Below are positions 22,936-35,789 of a DNA stretch of 64,000 bases, in pieces. A program made the position numbers and the translations under genes. The notes below the pieces were generated by a model. The model saw only the letters and a program-made list of their open reading frames with translations. It did no database searches and was not told the DNA's origin. Origin of the DNA: Saxidomus purpurata (lineage: Eukaryota > Mollusca > Bivalvia > Venerida > Veneridae); the NCBI GenBank assembly GCA_022818135.1, contig JAFMSR010000017.1, forward strand, positions 5,501,403 to 5,565,402. The letters are read 5' to 3'. The number at the start of each line of letters is the position of its first letter. The stretch's first letter is position 1.

Positions 22936-25560
22936 ATATATTGTGTGCTTTACCATGTCCAACACTCACTGTTGCATCATGGGGCCTGTAATTATAGAGC
23001 TTTTACCTTTACCACCTCACCTGAAACTTGACAACCTGCATTGTTTCTCCTGTAGACTGAAATAAGAAACTTTTGTTGTAACACATTGTGTGCTGTACCA
23101 TGTCCATCACTCGCTGTTGCATCCTGGGGCCTGTGATTATAGAGCTTTTACCTTTACCACCTCACCTGAAACTTGACAACCTGCGTTGTTTCTCCTGTAG
23201 ACTGAAATAAGAAAATTTTGTTGTAACACATTGTGTGCTGTACCATGTCCAACACTCACAGTTGCATCCTGGGACCTGTAATTATAGAGCTTTTACCTTT
23301 ACCACCTCACCTGAAACTTGACAACCTGCGTTGTTTCTCCTGTAGACTGAAATAAGAAACTTTTGTTGTAACACATTGAGTGCTGTACCATGCCCAACAC
23401 TCGCTGTTGCATCCTGGGACCTGTAATTATAGAGGTTTTACCTTTACCACCTCACCTGAAACTTGACAACCTGCGTTGTTTCTCATGTAGACTGAAATAA
23501 GAAAATTTTGTTGTAACACATTGTGTGCTGTACCATGTCCAACACTCACTGTTGCATCCTGTGACCTGTAATTATAGAGCTTTTACCTTTACCACCTCAC
23601 CTGAAACTTGACAACCTGCGTTGTTTCTCATGTAGACTGAAATTTGAAAATTCCGTTGTAAACATATTGTGTGCTGTACCATGTCCAACACTCGCTGTTG
23701 CATCCTGGGGCCTGTAATTATAGAGCTTTTACCTTTACCACCTCACCTGAAACTTGACAACATGCGTTGTTTCTCATGTAGACTGAAATTCGAAAATTCT
23801 GTTGAAACACATTGTGTGCTGTACCATGTCCAACACTCGCTGTTGCATCCTGGGACCTATAATTATAGAGCTTTCATCTTTACCAAATCACCTGAAACTT
23901 GACAACCTGCATTGTTTCTCATGTAGACTGAAATAAGAAAATTTTGTTGTAACACATTGTGTGCTGTACCATGTCCAACACTCACTGTTGCATCCTGTGA
24001 CCTGTAATTATAGAGGTTTTACCTTTACCATCTCACCTGAAACTTGACAACCTGCCTTGTTTCTCCTGTAGACTGAAATAAGAAAATTTTGTTGTAACAC
24101 ATTGTGTGCTGTACCATGTCCAACACTCACTGTTGCATCCTGGGGCCTGTAATTATAGAGCTTTTACCTTTACCACCTCACCTGAAACTTGACAACCTGC
24201 GTTGTTTCTCCTGTAGACTGAAAGAAGAAAATTTTGTTGTAACACATTGTGTGCTGTTCCATGTCCAACACTCACTGTTGCATCCTGGGGCCTGTAATTA
24301 TAGAGCTTTTACCTTTACCAGCTCACCTGAAACTTGACAACCTGCGTTGTGTCTCCTGTAGACTGAAATAAGAAACTTTTGTTGTAACACATTGAGTGCT
24401 GTACCATGTCCAACACTCGCTGTTGCATCCAGGGGCCTGTAATTATAGAGCTTTTAACTTTACCACCTCACCTGAAACTTGACAACCTGCGTTGTTTCTC
24501 CTGTAGACTGAAATAAGAAAATTTTGTTGAAACACATTGTGTGCTGTACCATGTCCAACACTCACTGTTGCATCCTGGGACCTGTAATTATAGAGCTTTT
24601 ACCTTTACCACCTCACCTGAAACTTGACAACCTGTGTTGTTTCTCCTGTAGACTGAAATAAGAAAATTTTGTTGAAACACATTGTGTGCTGTACCATGTC
24701 CAACACTCGCTGTTGCATCCTGGGGCCTGTAATTATAGAGCTTTTACCTTTACCACCTCACCTGAAACTTGACAACCTGCGTTGTTTCTCCTGTAGACTG
24801 AAATAAGAAAATTTTGTTGTAACACATTGTGTGCTGTACAATGTCCAACACTCGCTGTTGCATCCTGGGGCCTGTAATTATAGAGCTTTTACCTTTACCA
24901 CCTCACCTGAAACTTGACAATCTGCGTTGTTTCTCCTGTAGACTGAAATAAGAAAATTTTGTTGTAACATACTGTGTGCTGTACCATGTCCATCACTCGC
25001 TGTTGCATCCTGGGGCCTGTAATTATAGAGCTTTTACCTTTACCACCTCACCTGAAACTTGACAATCTGCGTTGTTTCTCCTGCAGACTGAAATAAGAAA
25101 ATTTTGTTGTAACATACTGTGTGCTGTACCATGTCCATCACTCGCTGTTGCATCCTGTGGCCTGTAATTATAGAGCTTTTACCTTTACCACCTCACCTGA
25201 AACTTGACAACCTGCGTTGTTTCTCCTGTAGACTGAAATAAGAAACTTCTGTTGTAACACATTGTGTGCTGTACCATGTCCCACACTCGCTGTTGCATCC
25301 TGGGACCTGTAATTATAGAGCTTTTACCTTTACCACATCACCTGAAACTTGACAACCTGTGTTGTTACTTGTGTGGACTGAATATAAGAAAAAAAAATTA
25401 TAACACATTGTGTCCTGTACCTTTGTGCACTTATCTCGCTGTTGCATCCTGGGACCTGTAATTACAGAGTTTTTTCTTTTACCACCTTACCTGAAACTTG
25501 ACAACCTGTGTTGTTACTTGTGTGGACTAAAATAAGAAAATTTTATTGTAACAATGTATT
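22936..25560 (+). repeat. Tandem array, about 18 units of 145 bp
   Basis: Each unit contains GTGCTGTACCATGTCCAACA, TGTTGCATCCTGGGGCCTGT, ATTATAGAGCTTTTACCTTT, CTGAAACTTGACAACCTGCG and TGTAGACTGAAATAAGAAAA. Central units differ by a few percent; the last two units (from about 25360) are more diverged. Because 145 is not a multiple of three, the short frames that recur from unit to unit are not coding. Confidence 0.95.
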
Positions 25561-25897
25561 ATGTTCTCATTTTTTGTAGTAACTAAATGTTAGTTGGGAA
25601 GGGATTGGTCGTCTTTGTTTACAAATGTTATTTGAAAAAATCATACCTTTGCTCATGCATGAATGAACAAACCACCTTTGCTCGTGCATGCATGGACAAA
25701 CCCACACTTTTGTATATTTGGAAAAATTCAAGAAAGTTTATATTGCCCAGATTAACAAAAATCTCCACGTCTGCTGTTCTGAATAAATGAAATAATTTAG
25801 TAACCACTGCTATAAGTATATATAGTAATTGGAGAAAAAATTACCAATACTGTTTGGTGTATCATTTAATCAGGTTGGACTGCTAGCTTTCTATTTT
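25561..25897. other. Unassigned sequence
   Basis: Includes a short direct repeat CTTTGCTCATGCATG / CTTTGCTCGTGCATG. No gene seen. Confidence 0.45.
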
Positions 25898-26135
25898 TAG
25901 CTCAAAGGGGAGCTATTGTGATCTTGTGTCTGTCGTCTATCGTCTGTTCACAATACTTTACCTTGTGTATACAAGAGGCTGCATTTCTCAATGGATCTCA
26001 TGAAAACTTGCTCAGTATGACTGTCTCGGTAAAGTCTGTGTTGAGTTTGAATATGGGTTATCTGGGGTCAAAAACTAGGTCACCCGGTCAAATATGGTTC
26101 ATCTAATGTCAAACACTAGGTCATAATGACATCAT
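25898..26135 (+). repeat. Interspersed repeat family G, partial
   Basis: It begins TTTTTAGCTCAAAGGGGAGC and continues with TGTCTGTCGTCTATCGTCTG and AAAACTAGGTCACCCGGTCA motifs. It looks 3-prime truncated. Confidence 0.6.
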
Positions 26136-26304
26136 GAAAGTGTAGATAGAATTAAATGATAGTTATACAGTGCCAAACCGTACGTCACATGGTCATTTAC
26201 GTGGTAATCCTTGTAATAGTTTAAATCATCAGAGCACAATAGGTTTCAACATTACACATACCTTAATAGACAGTCAAAGTAAGGGTTTTGGCCTTCCACC
26301 GTCA

Positions 26305-26442
26305 AAATGTCTTTCATCGCTGCAATCAGGTGATTTCCACCGAAAGTGTGATATGTCTTTCATCGCTGCAATCAGGTGATTTCCTAAAGTGTGATATGTC
26401 TTTCATCGCTGCAATCGGGTGATTTCCACCTAAAGTGTGATA
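26305..26442 (+). repeat. Short tandem repeat, about 46-bp unit, three copies
   Basis: ATGTCTTTCATCGCTGCAAT occurs three times in succession, each followed by GGTGATTTCC and AAAGTGTGAT. The middle copy is a few bases shorter. Confidence 0.9.
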
Positions 26443-26769
26443 GGGCTCATCAACGTAGTCAATGTTAAAATCGTCTGAAGAAATCTGTATGAAATCACAA
26501 ATGTTTTAGTTCTGAATATATAAAAATGTTGATCTTTAGAAAATCCGTGTTCAAATACCATTATATTTTCGCGTTATAAGGTTACAATAATGTACTAGTA
26601 CGCATTTCATCTTTTAATAATGTACAGTCAGTCGTTTGGATGCCAAAAATTGAATCTCCTGATTTAATTACTATGCATCCTAAGCTCTGAATATAGTTGA
26701 TTCAACAATAAAATATAAGGAGACATTATTACTTCTTAATTAAAATTGAAATTGCTGATCTGTTATTAC

Positions 26770-26924
26770 CTCTTGGTCAAACAGAACAGGAAGTCGTGTA
26801 ATTCCCAAGTCATGCTGTGCCTTTATTTTTCTTTCAAGTTCAGATACCCAAGACTCATCTAGTGTTCTTAACATAAATTCTGGTCTTGGTTTTCGCAGTT
26901 TGTCAATGGGTACTTTGAAATGAC
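26770..26924 (-). CDS. Internal exon of an unidentified gene (ParB-like segment?)
   Basis: A 155-nt minus-strand exon lies between an AG acceptor (GTCAATGTTAG) and a GTAATA donor. It is open in one frame with strongly protein-like content, HFKVPIDKLRKPRPEFMLRT followed by LDESWVSELERKIKAQHDLG and ending LPVLFDQE. It starts with two bases of a split codon and ends in phase 0. The upstream exon at 34938-35045 ends with one base, and the join gives glycine, so both probably belong to one gene. The VPIDKL...RPEFMLR pattern recalls the start of ParB-like domains in uncharacterised invertebrate proteins; that resemblance is from memory. The next 3-prime exon was not found. Confidence 0.5.
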
Positions 26925-26959
26925 CTAACATTGACAAAATATTTACTATATACATGTAC

Positions 26960-27680
26960 CTTTTTTATGCTCCCGAAGGGAGGCATATTAAAATCGCACC
27001 GTCCGTCTGTCCGTCCGTCCGTCTGTGCGTCCCCACTTACAATCCGTGTCCGGACTGTAACTCTGTCATGCATTGAAGGATTTTAAAATAACTTGGCACA
27101 CATGTCTAGCACATCAAGACGACGTGTCGCGTGCAACACCTACATCCCTATCTCAAAGGTCAAGGTCACACTTTGAGTATGAAGGTTATGGAATCCTCTA
27201 TATATGCACACATTCGTGTCCGGACTGTAACTTTGTCATGCATTGAAGGATTTTAAAATAATTTGGCACAAATGTCTAGCACATCAACACGACGTGTCGC
27301 GTACAAGACCCACTTCCCTAGCTCAAAGGTCAAGGTCAAACTTAGAGTTTGAAGGTAACGGATTCCTCTATATATGCATATATGCACACATTCGTGTCCG
27401 GACTATAACTTTATCATGCTTTGAAGGATTTTAAAATAACTTGGCACAAATGCACATAAGCGGATGTGTCGCGTGCAAGACCCAAGTCCCTACCTCAAAG
27501 GTCAAGGTCACACTTAGTGTTCAAAGTAATGGAAAACTGTATGCATGGTAACTCTGTCGTGCATGGAAGGAGTTTAAAATTACATAGCACATTTATTGCG
27601 CACATGGAGAGGACACAGACTGTGAGGCACCTCTTTCGGGGGCATTCGTCACTTGTGAGGGACAGCTCTTGTTATATTGT
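26960..27680 (+). repeat. Interspersed repeat family A, intact copy
   Basis: It starts TTTTTTATGCTCCCGAAGGG and contains about four modules with CATCAAGACGACGTGTCGCG and AAGGTCAAGGTCACACTTTG. It ends CTCTTTCGGGGGCATTCGTC followed by CAGCTCTTGTTA. The CCCGAAG start and CTTTCGGGGG end form a short terminal inverted repeat. This copy is the reference for the interrupted copy at 1178-20785. It lies within the inferred intron between 26924 and 34938. Confidence 0.85.
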
Positions 27681-27809
27681 AAAGTGATTAGCATATAATT
27701 ACAGCTCGATATATTTAACTTTCCTTTATAATTCATGACATCATATTTAGCCATTAAAGAATATTTTATGAGAATGACTTGAAGCATTGATTTAATAGAG
27801 GGTAATATC

Positions 27810-30800
27810 TTGTTAATTTCTATTACTTCAGTTTTCGCAGTCTGACTATAAGCCGGTCAAAAGTCATCTTGCACCGACGAGGAGGCTATAATTAAATTGC
27901 AATAGGATTTTGAGCAATGGTTTATCAAGAAATTAATATAAACATTATACAAATGTACATACAGCAGTTGTTGAAATTTGCATTATGAGATAGTTTTCCT
28001 ATTCCTTCTGCAGTTTTCACGGTCTGGCTATAAGCCGGTCAGCTGACATCCTGCGCCGACAAGGAGGCTTTAATTAAATAACATGATTTTGAGCAATGTT
28101 TAACAAGAAATTGATATAATTAAACATACAGCTGTTGTTGAAATTTGCAAAGGAGCAAGTTTTCCTATTCCTTCTGCAGTTTTCGCAGTGTGGCTATAAG
28201 CCGGTCAGCTGACATCCTGCGTCAATGAGGAGGCTTTAATTAAATTACAATATGGTTATAAGCAATGTTTATCAAGAATTTGATACAAGTACAAATACAG
28301 CATTGATGAAATTTGCATATTAGCATGTTTCCCTATTCCTTCTGCAGTTTTCACAGTGTGGCTATAAGCTGGTCAGAGGTCATCCTATGTCAACGAGGAG
28401 GCTATAATTAAATGACAAATGATTTTGAGCAATGTTTTACAAGAAATTGATATAATTATACATACAGCAGTTGTTGAAATTTGCATAATGAGCATGTTAA
28501 CCTATTCCTTCTGCAGTTTTCGCAGTGTGGCTATAGCTGGTCAGCTGACATACGGTGCCGACGAGGAGGCTTTAATTAAATTACAATATGATTTTGAGCA
28601 ATGTTTTACAAGAAATTGATACAATTAAACATACAGCTGTTGTTGAAATTTGCATAATGAGCATGTTTCCCAGTTCCTTTTGCAGTTTTCGCAGTGTGGC
28701 TATAAGCTGGTCAGAAGACATCCTGCGTTAACGAGGAGGCTATAATTAAATTACAATATGGTTATAAGCAATGTTTAAAAAGAACTTAATATAATAATAC
28801 ATTACAGCAGTTGTTGAAATTTGCATTATGATATAGTTTTCCTATTCCTTCTGCAGTTCTCGCAGTCTGGCCATAAGCCGGTCAGGTCATCCTGTGTCAA
28901 CGAGGAGGCTTTAATTAAATTACAATATGGTTATAAGCAATGTTTAACAAGTAATTGATACAAGTACAAATACAGCAATTGATGAAATTTGCATATTAGC
29001 ATGTTTCCCTATTCCTTCTGCAGTTTTCACAGTATGGCTATAAGCTGGTCAGAGGTCATCCTATGTCAACGAGGAGGCTGTAATTAAATAACAAATGATT
29101 TTGAGCAATATTTTACAAGAAATTGATATAATTAAACATACAGCAGTTGTTGAAATATGCATAATGAGCATGTTTTCCTATTCCTTCTGCAGTTTTCGCA
29201 GTGTGGCTATAAGCCGGTCAGCCGACATCCTGCGCCGACGAGAAGGATATAATGGAATTACAATATGATTTTGATCAATGTGTAACAAGAACTTAATATA
29301 ATTATACATACAGCAGTTGTTGAAATTTGCATAATGAGCAAGTTTTCCTATTCCTTCTGCAGTTTTCGCAGGCTGGCTATAAGCCGGTCAGCCGATATGC
29401 TGCGTTAACAAGGAGACTTTAATTAAATTACAATATGATTTTGAGCAATGTTTATCAAGAAATTGATACAAGTGTAGATACAGCAGTTGATGACATTTGC
29501 ATAATGAGCATGTTTTCCTATTCCTTCTGCAGTTTTCGCAGGCTGGCTATAAGCCGGTCAGCCGATATGCTGCGTTAACGAGGAGACTTTAATTAAATTA
29601 CAATATGATTTTGAGCAATGTTTATCAAGAAATTGATACAAGTGTAGATACAGCAGTTGATGACATTTGCATAATGAGCATGTTTTCCTATTCCTTCAGC
29701 AGTTTTCGCAGTCTGGCTATAAGCCGGTCAGAAGACATCCTGCGTCAACGAGGAGGCTTTAATTAAATTACAATATGATTTTGATCAATGTTTAACAAGA
29801 ACTTAATATAATTAAACATACAGCAGTTGTTGAAATTTGCATAATGAGCAAGTTTTACTATTCCTTCTGTAGTTCTCGCAGTCTGGCTATAAGCTGGTGA
29901 GAGGTCATCCTGCATCAACGAGGAGGCTTTAATTAAATTACAATATGATTTTGATCAATGTTTAACAAGAACTTAATATAATTAAACATACAGCAGTTGT
30001 TGAAATTTGCATAATGAGCAAGTTTTACTATTCCTTCTGTAGTTCTCGCAGTCTGGCTATAAGCTGGTGAGAGGTCATCCTGCATCAATGAGGAGGCTTT
30101 AATTAAATTACAATATGATTTTGAACAATTTTCATGAAGAAATTGATACAATTATAAATACAGCAGCTGTTGTTGAAATTTGCATAATGAGCAAGTTTTC
30201 CTATTTCTTCTGCAATATTTCAGTCTGGCTATAAGCTGGTGAGAGGTCATCCTGCATCAACGAGGAGGCTTTAATTAAATTACAGTATGATTGTGAGCAA
30301 TGTTTATCAAGAAATTGATACAAGTATACATACAGCTGTTATTGAAATTTGCATAATGAGCATGTTTTTTATACGCTATAATTAAATAACAAATGATTTT
30401 GAGCAATATTTTACAATAAATTGATGTAATTATACATACAGCAGTTGTTGAAATTTGCATTATGAGCATTTTTTCCTAATTCTTCTGCAGTTCTCGCAGT
30501 GTGGCTATAAGCCGGTCAGCTGTCATCCTGCGTCAAAGAGAAGGCTATAATTAAACAACAAATGATTTTGAGAAATGTTCTTCAAGAAATTGATACAATT
30601 ATAAATACAGCAGTTGTTGAAATTTGCATAATGAGCATAAGTATTTTCCTATTCCTTTTGCAGTTTTAGCAATCTGACTATAAGCCGGTCAAAGGTCATC
30701 CTGCGCCGACGAGGAGGCTATTATTTAATTACAATATGATTTTGAGCAATGTTTTACAAGAATTTAATATAATCATTATACACACAGCAGTTGTTGAAAT

Positions 30801-31845
30801 TTGCATTATGAGCATGTTTACCTATTCCTTCTGCAGATCTCGCAATCTTGCTATAAGCTGGTCAGCAGACATCCTGTGCCGATGAAGAGGCTTTGATTAA
30901 ATCACAAATAATTTCGAGCAATGTTCATTAAGAAATTGATACAATTATAAAAGCAGCAGTTGTTGAAATTTGCATAATGAGCATGTTTTCCAATTCCTTC
31001 TGCAGTTTTCGCAGTGTGGCTATAAGCTGGTCAGAAGTAATCCTGTGCCGATGAGGAGGCTATAATTAAATAACAAATGATTTTGAGCAATATTTTACAA
31101 TAAATTGATATAATTATACATACAGCAGTTGTTGAAATTTGCATAATGAGCATGTTAACCTATTCCTGCTGCAGTTCTCGCAGTGTGGCTATAAGCAGGT
31201 CAGAGGTCATCCTGTGCTGACAAGGAGGATATAATTTAATTGCAATATGATTTTGAGCAATATTTAACAAGAATTTATCATAATCATCATTCATACAGCA
31301 GTAACTGTTGTTAAAATTTGCATAATAAGCAAGTTTTTCTGTTCTTTCTGCAGTTTTTGCAGTCTGGCTATAAGCCGGTCAGCAGACATCCTGTGCCGAC
31401 GAGGAGGCTTTGATTAAATCACAAATAATTTTGAGCAATGTTTTACAAGAAATTGATACAATTATACGTACAGCAGTTGTTGAAATAAGCATAATTAGCA
31501 AGTTTTCCTATTCCTTCTGCAATATTGCAGTGTGTCTATAAGCCGGTCAGAGGTCATCCTGTGCTGACAAGGAGGCTATAATGAAATCACAAATGATTTT
31601 GAGCAATGTTCATCAAGAAATTGATACAATTATAAATACAGCTGTTGTTGAAATTTGCATAATGAGCCAGTTTTCCTATTCCTTCTGCAGTTTTCGCAGT
31701 CTGGCTATAAGCAGATCAGCCGACATCCTGCGCCGACGGGAATTCCAATATGATTGAGCAATGTTTAACAAGAACTTAATATAATTATACATACAGCAGT
31801 TGTTGAAATTTGCATTATGAGTAGGTTTCCCTATTCTTTCTGCAT
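27810..31845 (+). repeat. Tandem array, about 24 units of 168 bp, each with an acceptor-like motif
   Basis: Units contain GGCTATAAGCCGGTCAG, ACGAGGAGGCT, TTTTGAGCAATGTTTAACAA, ACAGCAGTTGTTGAAATTTG and TTTTCCTATTCCTTCTGCAG. One unit near 30365 is deleted internally. Divergence among units is moderate and two adjacent units (29330-29680) are nearly identical, indicating local turnover. The pyrimidine tract plus CAG looks like a 3-prime splice site on the plus strand in almost every unit. There is no long frame. Confidence 0.95.
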
Positions 31846-31847
31846 TT

Positions 31848-32680
31848 TTAGCTCGACTTTTCGAAGTAAAGGGTAGCTATCCTACTCGCCCTGGCGTCGG
31901 CGTTGGTGTCACACCTTGGTTAAGTTTTTCGTACCACCCCACTTTATTTCAAAAGTATTAGAGGTATGGCTTTGAAACTTACCATACTTGTTTACCATCA
32001 TAACCTCCATCTACAGACAAGAGTACATAACTCTGTCAAGGTTTTTGACAGAATTATGGCCCTTTTTTGACTTGAATTATGCCCCTTTTTTACTTAGAAA
32101 ATGCATTGAATATGGGTAAAATCCAATTTGCCTTAACCCTTTGATATATTGCTTTGAAACTTTGAATACCTGTTTACATCAATACCCCCATCTGTAGGCA
32201 AGAGAAGGTAACTCTGTCAGGGATTTGTTTTAAAAATTAAGGCCCTTTATCGACTTAGAATCTTGGTTAAGTTTTTCGTACCAGTCCACTTTTTGACTAA
32301 AATGTTTGAGATATTAATTTGACAGTTGGAATACTTGTAAACCATCATGATCCCAAAACATGGGTGTGAGAAGGTAATTCTGTCAAGGATTTTATTTGAA
32401 TTATGGCCCTTTTTGACTTAGAAACTCAGTTAAAATTTTCATTCTTGTCCACTTGTTGACTTAACCATTTGAGATATTACTTTGAAAGTTAATGGAGTAC
32501 TTATGTACCATCATGAGACCTATCTGTAAGCAAGAGAAGATAACTCTGTGAAAATATTTCTTGATTTTTACTTAGAAATTCCTAGTTTAAGTCTTGTGTG
32601 CCCTTAACTGTCAAAGTTTTGTTTTATAGGCAAGCACTAAAAAGTCGAGCGCGCTTTCCTACTGACAGCTCTTGTTAGCT
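31848..32680 (+). repeat. Interspersed repeat family F
   Basis: It starts TTTTTAGCTCGACTTTTCGA and ends AAAAAGTCGAGCGCGCTTTC followed by GACAGCTCTTGTTA, so the tips are inverted repeats of about 11 bp (GCTCGACTTTT). The interior has four diverged modules with TAACTCTGTCAAGG and TTATGGCCC motifs. Confidence 0.8.
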
Positions 32681-34222
32681 CACCTGGCACAAAGTGCCAG
32701 AGTGAGCTATTAGGATCGCTTTCCGTCCCGGGTACGTCGTCCATCCGTCCACCATTTCCTTCAAACGACATCTCCTCTGAAACCACTGGGCCAATGTTGA
32801 TGAAACTTTGCAGGGATGTTCCTTGCATGAAGCTCTATCAAAGTTGTTCAAAGAATTCCATTCCATGCAGAACTCTGGTTGCAACAGATAGGAAAAGCTT
32901 AAAAAATCTTCTTCTCTGAAACCACAAGGCCTAGAGCTTAGATATTTGGCATGTAGCATTGTCTAGTGGACCTCTACCAAGATTCAAATTATGACCCCCG
33001 GGTCAAAATTGGCCCCGAGCAAGTGGTCACTTAGTTTTGCATATGCTTATATAGGAAAAACTTAAAAATCTTCTTCTCTGAAACCACAAGGCCTAGAGCT
33101 TAGATATTTGGCATGTAACATTGGCTAGTTGACATCTACCAAGATTGTTCAAATTGTGCCCCGGGGATCAAAATTGACCCCAAGGGGGGGGGGGTCACTT
33201 AGTTTTACATAGGCTTATATAGGAAAAACTTTAAATCTTCTTCTCTGAAACCACAAGGCCTAGTGTTTAGATATTTGGCATGTAGCATTGCCTAGTAGAC
33301 CTCTTCAAAGTTTGTTAGAGCTTAGATATTTGGCATGTAGCATTGTCTAGTGGACCTCTACCAAGATTGTTCAAATTATGACCCCCGGGTCAAAATTGAC
33401 CCAGCGCGGGTGGGCACTTAGTTTTTGCATAGGAATATATAGGAAAAACTTTAAAAATCTTCTTCTCTGAAACCACAAGGCCTAGAGCTAAGATATTTGG
33501 CATGTAGCATTGTCTAGTACTAGTGGACCTCTACCAAGATTGTTCAAATTATGACCCCCGGGTCAAAATTGACCCCGCACCGGGGGTCACTTAGTTTTGC
33601 ATCGGAATATATAGCAAAAACTTTAAAAATCTTCTTCTCTGAAACCACAAGGCCTAGAGCTAAGATATTTGGCATGTAGCATTGGCTAGTGGACCTCTAC
33701 CAATATTGTTCAAATTATGACCCTCGGATCAAAATTGACCCCGCACAGGGGGTCACTTAGTTTTACATAGGCTTATATAGGAAAAACTTTAAAAATCTTC
33801 TTCTTTGAAACCACAAGGCCTAGAGCTTAGATATTTGGCAGGTAGCATTGGCTAGTGGACCTCTACCAAGATTGTTCAAATTATGACCGTCAGATCAAAA
33901 TTGACCCCGCACAGGGGGTCACTTAGTTTTACATAGACTTATACAGTAAAAACTTTAAAAATTGTCTTCTTTGAAACCACAAGGCCTAGAGCTTAGATAT
34001 TTGGCATGTAGCATTGCCTAGTAGACTTCTTCAAAGTTTGTTCAAATTATGCCCCTGGGGTCAAAATTGACCTTGCCGGGGGGGGGGGGGGGGGGATCAT
34101 TTGTTTCAAAAGGCGTATATAGGAAAACCTATTTGGTATATAACATTATCTAGTGATCTTCCACCAGGTAAGTGGACTTGTACCAAGGTGAGCGATATGG
34201 GGCCATCTTGGCCCTCTTGTTG
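32676..34222 (+). repeat. Interspersed repeat family B, long copy
   Basis: It begins TTAGCTCACCTGGCACAAAG and contains about seven modules of roughly 180 bp with CTCTGAAACCACAAGGCCT and TTCAAATTATGACCCCCGGG. It ends AAGGTGAGCGATATGGGGCC, then CATCTTGGCCCTCTTGTT. The tips AGCTCACCT and AGGTGAGC are complementary. Poly-G runs sit at about 33185-33195 and 34078-34095. It abuts the end of family F directly. Confidence 0.9.
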
Positions 34223-34937
34223 TTATACACATTCATCTGGTTACAATCTACCGGTACATTGAAGCCACAGCTCAAGTGTTCGAAACACAAACTACTTGAT
34301 CGATAATCGATAATCAGGAGCTGATAACAAAATACACATATTAGTAACAGTCCTGAACTGAGCTTTATTTAGCTAGAACTATATTAGGAAATGAGTTATC
34401 TGCGCTGAACATACTTGAGATATGAAGCTACCAAAACACTTCACAGTGCATATGAATATCAATTAGTCTTCTTGATACGCACTGATTTGCTATTAATTGC
34501 TGGAGTAACTTCAGTGTTGTATGTACATGCTGGTTCCTCTTCATATCTTACTATGGTTTTAGCTTTCTTCTGCATCAATTCCAATTACCACTGCTTCATA
34601 TCAGCCTGTAAATGTGTGATCGTATCTTCAAATACTGTCATTTACAATACTGTTACTGTGGGATGTGATTTCACTAATAAGGTATTGAATAATAAAGTTC
34701 AAGGTGTTTTGGCCAGAAAATAAAATTTTCAAACTGCTATTTTTAATACCGTACTTTTGGACAATGTGTCACTTCACTTTAGTGGCCAAATCCTTTATAT
34801 TTACGATTTAAGAAGCAAAAATGAATTTAAGCCGTTTCAGTATATTGGCCGTGGCCGATACGCCGCATATAGTGCATATATCCAAGCGTTAAACTTTTTA
34901 TTCAGAAGGTATATAAAGTGCAATAAGTTTATATAAC
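34223..34937. other. Probable intron sequence
   Basis: A 102-codon plus-strand frame (34415-34723) is present but has no recognisable motif and opposes the exons on the other strand. I treat it as chance. Confidence 0.4.
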
Positions 34938-35045
34938 CTGAATGCCAGCAGCCATTGACTTCATCTTTAAGCCATTTAACTTTCACAGTGTTGCCAGGTG
35001 TGGTCATACAGGTTAAGAGAGTTGATTTTTTTCCTTCTGGGTACA
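34938..35045 (-). CDS. Internal exon of an unidentified gene
   Basis: A 108-nt minus-strand exon between acceptor CAAGCACCCAG and donor GTTATA encodes YPEGKKSTLLTCMTTPGNTV followed by KVKWLKDEVNGCWHS. It begins with two bases and ends with one base of split codons; joined to 26924-26770 it gives an uninterrupted reading through HSG-HFKVPI. The intron would be about 8 kb and would contain the family A copy, the 168-bp array and families F and B. Upstream on the same strand are the SAP-like fragments of the array at 35504-37968. I do not recognise the product. Confidence 0.45.
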
Positions 35046-35597
35046 CTGGGTGCTTGAGGTCATTATTAATATAATCAGTGGTTGAAACAGATTGCCAAGA
35101 GTTGTGTCATCAACATGAGAAGGAAGTTGAATCCTTTGTCTAGTCAACGGGGAAGTCAACATTTTTTGTCTGGTGGTTTGTTAGAAGGGATATCCTCTCA
35201 CTGACCAAGGCCATTACATGTAAATTATGCTGAAATTGAATTTGAATAAAATGCTGACATACTTTTTTTACAAACAGTAAGTTTTTCTTTCCCACACAGC
35301 AGTTGATGTTTAAGGATGTACAGTCTTAACACTAACTTTTCCTTTGAACTAAAAGTTTTACACCATGATACAACAAGACCAAGCGAATGTAAGCAATGCT
35401 CATTGCTGTTATTCCGGACACTGTATTAGAGATGCTGTTTAAATCACCTTTATATGTAGAACTTTTCGTTTTGGAGTTCAGGACTCCCACTCAGTCGTTT
35501 AAGAAGTTCCACTTTTGTCCCTTGTATGTTTGGATTTGCTCTTACACATTGAGAAAGTTCCACTTTTGTCCCTTGTATGTTTGGATTTGCTCTTACA

Positions 35598-35789
35598 CAT
35601 TGAGATGAGCTCTGTCTTCGTCAGTTTGTATAGGTCATGACTTTTCCAGTTGATGTAGTCTCTACCTTGCTCGGCAACTCTTTTTTCTTCCTTATCCTTA
35701 AGTCTGACAACTTTTTGATACTCTTCTAGTGTAATCCATGTCAGTAATGACAGAAGTGTCTGAATGTGGTTGAGAGGGTTTTCAAAAAC
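35598..35789 (-). pseudogene. SAP-like coding fragment, probably broken
   Basis: On the minus strand 64 codons are open, with TWITLEEYQKVVRLKDKEEK followed by RVAEQGRDYINWKSHDLYKL and TKTELISM. After a shift of one base the reading continues as CVRANPNIQGTKVELLKRLS, which together looks like a SAP DNA-binding motif (helix, loop with GTKVEL, helix). The shift, plus the 50-bp duplication just at that point, suggests a broken copy. The alternative is that GTAAGAG at the junction is a splice donor. Equivalent segments occur in each array unit at about 36390-36510, 36940-37120 and 37725-37905. Confidence 0.45.

Noticed and set aside
22936..31845. Regular direct repeats that superficially suggest CRISPR arrays
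   Set aside because: Units are contiguous 145- and 168-bp tandem copies without unique spacers, in a eukaryotic context with splice signals. They are ordinary tandem arrays.
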